Source of the DNA: Tanytarsus gracilentus
Taxonomy: Eukaryota > Arthropoda > Insecta > Diptera > Chironomidae
Assembly (NCBI GenBank): GCA_038502055.1
Contig: JAXRKN010000037.1
Location: 5,922,501-5,986,500, forward strand
Length of the DNA stretch: 64,000 nt
Direction: 5' to 3'
Part shown: one piece after another, positions 28,801-40,800 of the stretch
Position numbering within the stretch: the first letter of the stretch is position 1
Layout: the number at the start of each line of letters is the position of its first letter
Notes under the pieces: model-generated
Databases searched by the model: none
The model's input: only the letters and a program-made list of their open reading frames with translations
Told to the model about the DNA's origin: nothing
Made by a program: the position numbers and the translations under genes

Positions 28801-31800
28801 GTCCTGATACAGGATCATTCATAATTGGTCGTCCATTTTCGCAGCAAGTCGACGTTGAACCCGATACAGCGCCATTCGTTCCAGCAGCGCCTAACGCAGT
28901 TGCTCCATTCGACGATGCATTTGTGATAGCATGTTGAGATGTTTGCGAGAGGGCACCAGGCGAAAGTGGACCTGGTTGAGTGCCTCCATTTGGACTCAAC
29001 GATGGCGGTGGATTAGTCTCCGATAACGGCGACTGAGCACTTACAGACGTTGTTGTTGGCGCTGTCGCCGACTGTCCAACAAGAAGCTGAAAAGAAGACA
29101 AAGAAAAAATTCATTATTTTTATTATATATTCGGGTTGGACATTATTGAATGAAAAACTTCTATTGTCTCGATGGAGGAAATATTTTTTTAACTATACGC
29201 TATTAAAATCCATTTTCGAATGCGATAAGATCCAATAATTATTTGTTTATATTGCACTGACTCAAAATATATCAAATTACACAACTGCTTAGCTTAGGGG
29301 AAAGTGAATGAGCCAAATTGAAATGGAAAATTGTCGAGAGGAGACACATTTTATTTAATCATAATTTGATTATTAAAATTCAATTATGAGGACGGAAAAT
29401 AGATAAGAAGAGAAAATTGAAAGGGTGCGAAAATTACTTAAATTTTTAAAAAAAATTTGAGAATCCCAAACATAGCATTTTTTTGAAAATTTAGGATTCG
29501 AACCATTTATTTTTTTATAAAATTAAAATTTATTTTTATAAACTCTTTAAACATTTAAATTTAATTTCCATCCCTTTGCTAGCATTAAAACTCAACCCCA
29601 TCACTTTTTCCCTTTCTCGCTCTCTTTGCACTCGATACTATCATTATAATGTTATTTTTATAGATATCTCTCTCACTTTACAACAACGACACAACGATGA
29701 CTTGGGTCTACTGTGTGTTAATCGTTGCTAATGAGTGTTTTATGCCAGTGATATTACTAGTATAGTCTCTCTCTCGCTCGATATCTGATTTCGTTTCGAT
29801 TTAATGAGCTTTTCATCGGATTATATATACGGCAAGCTATTGGGAAGGTGCTCGAAGTTAATGGGATTTTGAACGTCAGAGTTAATGAATGAAAATATTT
29901 AATGTCGTTCAATCCTTTATTTTCGTTAAAAAGCTGATAATTAGGTTAACTGGTGAGACACACAAACAGTTTGATAATTTAAAAGCAATTTTCTGGGTGC
30001 TCGCAAAAAAAAAGTATGTGTTAAGAATCTCTGCCTGAGTACAATAATTTGCATATCAAATATTTTTTTGACGTTCTTTCTTGGCTCCTGAGAAAATAAC
30101 AATAATAAAGCATTAAAGTCGAGTAGCTTTACGAGCTGGCATTGTGTATTATTTCTTTAACATGGCATTATTATGGGATAAATACATGCAAAGATGAAGA
30201 AGAGAAAAAATATGAGAAATTTATATTAAAATTATTATTATTGATATAATCTCCTTCTTATACTTTATTTTCGATGCTGCTGCTGGTTGTTGCTGCTACT
30301 CAAATCAACAGCAGCCTCTCGTGAGATTGAATCTCGTTTCATCTCTCTCACTCACTCACTCCGCGCTTTCCTTTCATACTCATTGTGGTTGGTTGGAAAG
30401 AATAAAAAATTGCATCTCTTTGGGCGATGCCACGAAAGAAGAGAGACCATCATGATCATGATGTGATGATGAAAAGTATTCACGTTGAAGAAGCTTTAAC
30501 AAATTTTTCTGTTGTTATAAATAATGAGAGATTTTTCGACTCAGATTTCATTCTTTCGTTTTCTCATGTCTTTCATGCCTACCGGTGCTCGTGGACTTGA
30601 CCAGAGCCACCATTCGAGTAAGGAAATATACTTCTGCATGTCGGCAGCGACAACGTATTATATAAAGAGACTGTCTGCAAAAACGACACATTGTCTTGTT
30701 ACCCTCGCTCACATAATCAACCTGGGCATTACTCGCTCCGAGGGCCTTTTCGATTCGTTAGAAGAAGGAAAAAAATTACCAAATTTCGCTGATGAGATTG
30801 ATAGATTGGATAAAAAACTACAAAACGGACTAAAATAAATTTTTATGCACTTCAGCGCATGGTAATTACATTGGATTTTTATTAGATTAAAAAATAACTC
30901 ACATGATGCCAAAAAAAATTATTCCGCTAAAAAGTTGACATTCACATTGGCGTTTGAAAGGCGCAAAAAGGGGGCTTTAATTTAGAAAAAAAAAAAAAAA
31001 AAAAATAAAAAAAAAAAAAAAAAAATCATATTTTTTGGGTTAATATTTTTCATTGAAGTGTAAAAATTTTGTCTTGCAAATTTTTCGACCAAAATTAAAA
31101 AAAAATGTTTAATGGCTCGAAGATTATTTAATAAAGATATGACAGGAGAGAGAAAAATATATTCTCGATTAATTAAAAATTCATGAATAATTTTTTCTTA
31201 ATAAAACGACGCATGGAAAAAAATTGTTGACTTGATGGTGCTGTAAACAGTCGTACAACATGATACTAATTTGTGACATAAATTTTCAAAGACTCGAAAG
31301 ATGTGTTTTTACGCGCGAATGTCTCAACTTTTGCCGCCTTACGCTTCACTGCTTCTCTCTCGCTCTTCTTGACCTTTTAATTTACCCTCATTCGTCTCCC
31401 CATCGACACATCATCGTCGTGCAATATTTTCTAAGTCTACACTTCCATCATATCATAAATATTTTATCAAAATCGCCGTCGGGCAAGTCCGTTGTTGACG
31501 TTAAATGATCCTTAAACGCATACATTATGAATGTGAACTTCTCTCTAGAATAAAAGCCAAAAACTTTTTCAGGCCATGAAGCGGCTATAATTATATTAAA
31601 TTTTTAGACTAACCAAAAAATGTATATTTTAGTCTATACGCTAAATTGTTATTATTAATTCTGTGCTAAAAAGGCGCATATCTTTTGGGCATGACAGGCA
31701 CCTCAACACTCATCTTCCATTTGAGAAGGTCAACGGAATGATGCATGTCCGAGACACTTAAAATTCAATTCCCAGTGAAGACTCAATTTACTCTCCGCGA

Positions 31801-34800
31801 CTTTCAATTTCACTAGAACGATCGACATTTCAGAGAAATTCAATCGATATATATTTAATTATTTAATCATCGTGCACAACGTCCGATGTGGATCTCAAGA
31901 ATTTCACGAAGAGAAAAAATCTTTTTCATTGTTCTTCGCTCGTCTCTTGAGATTATTCATGAATTTTCATCGTCCGCGATTTCGCATCGCTTCTTATTGT
32001 ACTCGCACGTGATTACACACGACAATATGTATATATGAGGTCGATATATATGTGTATTGACATCTCGAGACACTCCACTGAGATGCAAATGAAATGCAAA
32101 TCATGTCCTAAAGACACAAAAAGATCGTAAAAAAATAAATTAAAACAAAAATGCTTATTGAAAGGAGAGTAAAATTGCACTCACAACTTGGGAGTTCGCG
32201 AGTGATTCTCATACCCAAAATATCGCTTGCAATCACACACAGAAAATTAAGGAGTGATAAAGAAGAAACCTCCTCAGAAATTCATTACCACCGGAGCATG
32301 AATTCGCTCTGATTTAGAAAAGAATAAGAGCGAGGCGCACAAAAGGGAAATAACGAAGCGGACAATTAATTTATTCAATCGAAAAGAATTCTCCTCTAAT
32401 TATTTAAACATCGCCACCACAAAAAAATACCCTCCGATTATTTTTCTCAGAGAGCGGTTCAATTTCCATTAATTTGAGAGCTAACCAATTAAGAGGAAAC
32501 AAGAATGAAAATTATTTTCCTCATCTCACACCAAGTGGATGTGGTGGGAATAGATTAAGGGTTCGTATCGAAGTTGAGTCACATAATTTGTTAAAATTGT
32601 AAATTTTAAATTTCATCTTAGAATGAAATTTTCAAAATTTCATCCAAATTTTCGTTACCTAATTTGTGAATAGAAAAGATTAAGAAAAGAACGTTAAGAA
32701 AATCAATATACAAGTCCGCCTTCTAATTTCTTCTTTTTCTCATCATCATTAGCATCACCACCCAAAATCTTCTAATCGCAATTTTGTTATTCGGCATGAA
32801 AGTAAACAAATTCATTGCATTAAGCAATTTTATTTGCATGATTAGAAGCTGAGAAGTTAAATAATTTTTTTTCTCCACAAAATTAATTGAAACAAATTTC
32901 CATAATATCTCCAATGATGATTTCAGAAGCTGTAAACATCATTGTAAGATAGTGGAAGTGAGAAAAAGGTACAAAAGGCATTCGAATAAATTTGGGAATT
33001 TATATTTTATGACCCATTAACGTAGCATCTAAAAATATTTTCTTCTTCTTCTTTTTCGACCAGCCCTAAGTTAAGGTAAAACTGTAGAAAATTTCTCTAA
33101 TGGGGAGAGAATAATTAAAATTTCCATTTTTTCCTCATCCACAACCGAAAGATCGCCTAGATCTCGACTCTAATGGATTTTATGTAAATATAAATTTTGG
33201 GTATCTTTAAGTCCTAGAGAGAGAAATGCTTCTCGAGGTGAGTGGATAAGAGAGATACTAAAGGGCGAACATTTTTCTCCCATCTCATAATTAATTTCAA
33301 TTTGGTTAATTTGAGGAAAACCCTAAAAGGTCTCGAAAGAAATTGCAAAATGATTTTGATCCATTCCGTTTATGGTCAAGTACAAATTATCGTAATATGA
33401 TTGCCTCACATATTAAACATACATATTTTTGCCGCATATGTGCTTCACCTGCCTTTTGATCGAAATGCACTCACTCGCGCGCTCTTGCTTGAAAATTGCA
33501 TGTAATCAAACAGAAAATTGCATTTTTCGTGTGCAAAAAAATTTAATCATGCTTATCGCTTTCGATCGATTTTCACTATATGTGTTTGTGCGAGTGCACA
33601 TTTGTGGACGCGATTCAGTGACGATGTTGACATTTCTATTTCAACAGTAACTTTTTGGGTGGCATTTTTTTTTGCTCAAGTGTCAATTAAGAAAATTCTT
33701 TTACGACAATTTTGTAGCTCCATTTTTTGGTGATTTGCTAGAGTAAATTTTACAAATCTATTCTTCATGTGCATTATTAATAATTTAATAATAAAAAAAT
33801 GGTGTCGCTGTCATATGCGAAGAATGTTGTCAAACAAGCATAACGACAACGAAAATTATCAACACACACCAAAAAGTTTAAATGAAGTTCGAGTGTTTTA
33901 TGAAATGTAAATTCTAATGATTTTATGTATCTATACTAGTCATACATAGTTAATTATATAATTACGATACAGTTAAAAGTGCGATAATAATGTAAATGTC
34001 TAAAACGTGTTTACGCACTTTAAAAAAATATTATTTCTTGTAACTATCTCAAACATATATAGTGAAGCTAAAGAAAAGCTTCCACATCATAAATTTCAAT
34101 TCACCGCTCGCTGCTCTCTGATATCTTAATAATGTGTAAAACTCACTGTAAATTTGCAATGTTTATTGATTGTAACGCATTAATGATTCGCGCACATATT
34201 CTTTCATATATGCTTTGACTGATGAAAGTATGAAACTGACTGAGCGAAAGAAGAATCTTAAGCAAAAGATTATAAATATCGGGTTACGATATTGTTGCAA
34301 GGGATTTTGAAATTTTATTTTTTATTCATTTATTTTTTCATGATAAAAATTTATACATCACTGTTAAAACACCCCAAACTTTATGCCATTTATTCTTTTC
34401 TGCCATCATGAAAGTTTAATCAGGTTGAAAATTTAATGATTAAATTTTTATATATGCAAAAAAAATGGTGCAACGAATCAGATTTTCTGTTTGCCTTCAC
34501 TTCCATTTCATTCGCAGAGAGTGCTCCGAGAGTGAGAACGTACATGTGTGCGGGGACATTTTTTCATCATCACCATTAAACGTTCAAAAAAAACTTATGC
34601 TCTGCGCGGTGTTTCTCCACGAATTTATCATTTTTGAGTGCAAACATTTGAAAAAATTTAAAAAATAAACATTTTCGAGCAATTAAATTTGAAGACCTAC
34701 ATTTTAACGCGCGCGCATATGTTCGAGTTTAAAAATGTATATTCAAATAATTGTTAATCAATTATTAAAAAATTTCGAAGGCAGCAAAAAAAGAGAATTG

Positions 34801-37800
34801 AGTTGAAGAATTGGAAAAACTCGATCAAATATTTGTAATTTGCTGTTTTATTATTTCAACATTGGTGGGGAATAAACGTACGAGCTCGCACACGGCATTT
34901 AGTGTATATCTACACGAGAGAGTGAGCATAAGAGATGGTAATAATTAAATGCTGAAACGCACTGACATAGCAGTGATGCCTCCCCGGCAATTAATCAAAA
35001 CGGATTTAATTGAAATCGAAATCGATGTAAAGAGAGAGAAGTAAAAAAATAAATTCATTCATGGACAGCGGAATCGAATAATCGGATGCAAGGGATTGAC
35101 ACTTGTTGGAATAAATGAAAAAGGAAATAATTTTTGTAAAAAAATTAAGAGTCACCACTCTTTGTCTTAGAATTCGTAAAAAATCTCGAGGAAGCAGCTT
35201 TTGATGCTATCGAATAGGCCGAGTCAGCAAACGAGAGCCAAAAAAGCCATTAATCAATAAAAATTCTCTCTTCTGCTGTCTTTTACTGCTCTATCTCTCA
35301 TTTTCAATCACATTACAATTTCATTTCAAGTGGATTTGTACTAATATTTGGACACACCGTAGCCTGCCAATATGAATTTATTTTTCTTTTATTTGGCAGC
35401 AAATCGAACCCGAAAAAAAATAAATATAAGCGAAAATAATCGAAAGAGAAAGAGAAATTAATTTGTGTGGTGTGTAGAACCAGCAAATAATAAAATTTAG
35501 ATTTATGTGCTGTTCTTCGCTCTTTCCACCAGCGGGTGACTATGGCACACAGCACACGTTTATGCTGTTTTTGTGTGTGACCATCTGAGATGTAAGTGAA
35601 CAAATTTATTTTATTGCAAAAAATTTCTGAACATGGGAAGAAGGATGACCTATTACTTCTGTTTGATTTACTTCCTTTTACCCCAAAAAAAAAACAATTT
35701 CCACAAAATCAGCAATCTGTAAATACGCAAAAAAAGGAGGTAAGAAAAAAAATACAGCAGACAGAGGGATAAAAGTCAATTAATTAAAGCACCTGAGTGA
35801 ATGATATCAATTACTGCGTGCTTCAGATTGTCTGATGGCAGCCCGGAATGAGATAATGATTTGCTGACTGTTAGTACACTTCTGCACTCTCTTATGGTTA
35901 CTTAATTTATTGCCTTTCGATTTCATCAGTGATAAGTGAAAAACTTTTCATTTGCAGAAGGACTTTATGTTTGACTCGAAATGTAAAGACAGAGAGGAGG
36001 AGGCAGATGAACAGCAATAAACATTTTAAAAATTAATTAACAAAGACCACGAAAGAGGGAAAATTGTAAGGCTGCAGAACTCTGCAATTTACATCCAAAA
36101 GTACTATCATAAAATTATTATGTACCGCATTGCCACTTAATATGAGTTAGCAATAAACTTTTTGCTGCACTCATATGAGAGCAATGTGAGAATAGTTTTG
36201 CAAAAGTTAAAATTTAATTCACAAAAAAATTAAAATTTGTTACAAAGTGCTTCTCAAAAAAGCTGAGTATTTTCATTAAAACCCACACACATTCATTTGC
36301 CATACACAAAAAAATAGTCGAAAAGCACTGAGCATAATTTTCCAAACATAAATTTTATGATGAAAGAGATTTTATTGTGCATGTTTGTTTTATGCTTTTG
36401 TTTTGCTTGTTTTTGTCTGTTCCTCTGTTCTCCTCCTCATAATATTTTTTTTGCTCTCTCTCTCAACTCTACATATTGCCAAGCAGTAAACTTTTCATTA
36501 AAGTTATTATGATGGCAATGATTCTGCTGTTTATTTCATAAAATACAACGATGAAATTAATTAATATTATCGCTTTTTCAATTGGCATTCTCTCTCTCTT
36601 TCCCTCCCTTCCAGCTTATCTCTTTTCAATTCAATGAAATAAAATCTTAATGAGATTCAACGACGTGTGTGCGATTAGATGTGAAAAGTTTTAATGTCGA
36701 GGGGGCACATGGAGGTGTGTGATATACTTTTCAGTACATTAGTTAATAATTTTAGGCAGTGGTTGCAGCCCCCTCGAAAAAATTTCATCTTACGGTGCTC
36801 ATAATGACATACAAATCATATGAGAGCACTGTCGAGAGAGGCGTTGAAATAAGTAAGTGCTAAAATATTCTCTCCACACCTGAAAGTGACTGAATTATTT
36901 ATTTTTAATGGCAAATATCTGTAATCTGATCTCTCACTAATATGTTCTAATGCGAATGTTGAGGGAGATAAAAATTATGTGCGGAATTGCCGTTAATTAT
37001 TAATTAGATTTACTGAGCATTTTGTCAATTTTCCCTTTCATTCTAATCGTATGCAAATTAGCTATTGAGAAATGGAGAATATCAAAGTTAAATAGCCGAT
37101 TAGATGTGAATCTCAGACATACAAATCATCAAGGAGAGGATAGACATTTCAAAGTATAAATCTCTAAAATAAATATTGAAGTTGGCTTAATATAAATAAA
37201 TTCTTCTCTCTTTAGTCCATTCGGCCAACAAACAATTTACATAATTTCATTTTCAACAACCCAAATCGATATAGAGTCAATATTCAAATAAAAATAGAAA
37301 GAAGAAGAATGAAAAAGGTCCACAATCAATTGTGTGTTGTGCCGTGTGGTATAGCAAGCTCGATAGAGAGAGAGAAAAAATTATCAAACGTGTCAACAGT
37401 GTTTTAACACTTTTCAATTTTTTTTTTCGTTTGGCTGATCATCGACGTTTTTTTAATTGACATCTTTCGTTAGCGGCAATTCATGAAAGGTAAAAAAGTC
37501 CAGTTTCCATCGCTGATTAGAACCTTTTTATTTTTTCGAGAGCGTGGAGACAAAAATATATTTTTACATCACTCTCATATTTATTACTTTTTACTTTTCA
37601 AAAAACCCATTTCCTTAAAAGAGACCCACTTTTTACTCCTATCAAGATCTCAACTGAATTGACAATTTATTTTACTTTATTTATGACGGTGGTCCCAGTG
37701 AGAATTTAAGAGATGAAATTTATTTTTTTTGTACCTTCAAGGTAATTTTTTAATGCACAAAAAATTTAAATATTAAAAAGACGTTAGAAATTTCTCAATG

Positions 37801-40800
37801 GTCAATATCACAAGCAGCACCTAACAAAGACATGATTGGATGGTGAGACAAAGGAACAAGAGGGAGAGAGTAAAATCATCAGAGTCATGATCTTAACACA
37901 TTACACCAGCTGAACATTCATTAAAAATGGCTCGACTCATTCATTTGAATGTGCTTAATGTGTATAAAGCGCGAGTGAGAGAGAATATAAATAAATTTAT
38001 CTCGCTGAATAGCGGCTTATAAATCATCCGCAAATTAATTTATTATAGTGACAGTTTAGTGCTTATTGTGAATAAATATAAGCGATTTTCTGTAATAGCG
38101 GAGAGAGAGAGAAGTTTTATGGTTATTTTTTGGGGGCAACTGAAATTGCTCTGCAATTGCAACAATTGATTTTTTACTTCTTCTTCTATTATTATCGCCA
38201 TAAACAACACGTATATGATATGTGCATTATAGCACTTGTGGCAGCTTAATGAGAAAGTATTTTGGTGTATCTTTCGACACACCATTAACGACACGCAACG
38301 GCACAGTCGAAAGAGTCTTCGTTCGAAAGATATATCACGGTATGTTTACTAAATCACATATTCAGTGTGTGGGGAAATAAATCAATAGACACACATATTT
38401 TTTTTAAATCATAATTCTGGCCTTTTGTCGTTTTTTGCTGCTACTCTTGTGCTGCGTGTGTGCCTTGGCATTTAGAGTGGAGAAAATATTTCCTTTCTCG
38501 CTCGCTCGCTCACTCAAGACTCAAGGAGCGTCATAAATAATTCAAAAATTAATTTATAAAAAAAATTCTCGCATGAAATTTTTGGTGACTTTATCATCGG
38601 CAAAATCCCTCGGAATTTAAGAGGAAAAATTGCTTCATATATTCACAAAAAAAGTGACTTTGAGAAATACAATCTGCCTATAGAGATGTACAGCATGGCA
38701 TATATGAACGGAAAAAAGAGAGTCACCAGCAACGCGAGCAGAGAGACAAAATAATATATCAATTATGTTAATTCATCAAACATCATGCTGAGACAATTTA
38801 TTATTTTATCAAATACATACGGCTTGTTCCGTTCCTTAAACGAGTGAAAAAGAGAGAGTTGTGTGAAGGAATTTGATGGAGTCTAAGAGTGAAGGTCTTC
38901 ATTAAAGAATGAATTCTTAATTTTTGTTCTTTTAAAAATGAAATTTTGCTTTTGATAATTTTATCATTAAATAAAATTAACTCGAACAGATTAAAATTAA
39001 TCTCGATATTTAACTCAATTATTTTTATTTTTCACTCAAAACATCGATAAAAATTATTGAGTAGAGTAAAAAAATAGCAATTGTAAAAAAGAGCACAAAG
39101 GCGCATGAGAACATTAAAAACTCGAACAGAAATGAATTATTAAGACAATCAACTTCATCGCATGAATTATTCAGACTTTTAACATACGCTGGTGGATCAC
39201 AATAAAATATTTTTATGATAGCGCAAAAAATATTGCTTTATTATCGTCACATTTCCATCATCATCGTCATTCGCATGTCTTTTCTGATGTGAATTTTCAA
39301 AATAAGAAGAGAAGAAAATAAGAAGTAATAAATATTATGACAACTGCGTTGTGAACTTTTTTGTCATCTTGCCATTGCCGGAGTGCATCATGAGTTATGT
39401 TTTTATCATCGATATCATATCAAAAAGGCGCTTCACATCGGGGAGTTCATTAGGAGAGGAAAGAAAATTTAAATCTACTGATTTCAACCCTCAGAATATC
39501 AAACCAGAAAATTCCTCGCAATGCCAGACACACAAATACAATTGATGGCGATAAAAAAAGGAACTTTTTACATTGTTCATCATCGAAATCGATAAGAGAG
39601 AAAGAGCAAAAATATGAATTTATGATGAGAATGAGACGAACGACAATGTTCATTTAATCATTCCAGAAAACGATTGAAGCGCATTGATTTTTTTTTCTCG
39701 CTCTGTATAGTCTCCAATGCTTCATTTAATGTCGTCGATGGTGATGATAAAAATCAGAATCTGGATGTGGAAAAATATTTTTTCGAAAAACTTTTCTCTC
39801 TCAGAATGGAATCTGAATATTAATTACTTTACAATAGGGAGCCAGTTTTGCCATCAATTCAATGGCTTTAATTAAATTGGAGTGTATATGATAAAATAAA
39901 ATAAAATGTATATAAAGTCTCGTCAATGAGAGAGAGGAGAGAATTCCATAAAGGCAAAAATATTGATTGCAGGAATTTGTTTTGTTCGTCAATGGACATC
40001 ATATACGGCGAGATATTAATTTTTTCCCGTGAATTACTGCCTTTTCATCGGAATGGTCATATCATCTTCATTGCGATCGCAGTTATAAAACATGTGTATC
40101 AACTCGTCGTCGTCGGACACATTTTGCGAAAAGAGGAGTGAGATGAGGCATACCTGTTGGTAGTCGAACATAAAGTTCTCAACTTTTTTCTTCTCTTTTC
40201 TTCATCTTCACTCTCTCTCTCTACTGCTATGTGTGCATTACTCGCCTTATAAATTTCAGCAATTTGTCTTTACAACTTTTTAAATGAAGAATCATAGACC
40301 GAAGGCGACAATTGAAATTCTCTAAAGAATTAAGAGCTTGAAAGTTGCAAGAAAAAGTTTTCTTTAAAGTCAATTTAAAACTTTTTCAACTCTCAACAAC
40401 ATCGGCAGACGGATGTGATAAGCCACAAAGGTGATTCAGCAAAATCATCCCTTCGGTAAAAAAAGATTTTTAGGGGTGTACGAATCGATTGTTGACAATT
40501 TATCATATTAATTTAACTCTAGTAGATTTTTGAACTTAGAAAATGATTCGATTAATTTTTTCACGCCTACCTTCGCGGTTTGAAAATTTAATTTATTCAA
40601 AACGACTTAATCTTCAATAATTGAACGGCTTTTGATTGAGAACCCACTAAAAGACTTTTTTCCTTATGAAAATCCCATATCGCATTCTCTCTATAATTAT
40701 TTGTGGATTATCATTTTTACTTTACGCTACAATTACTCATAATCACTATTGTAATAATAGAGTGTACTTTAATAATTACTTGATGGTAATTATGTATATG

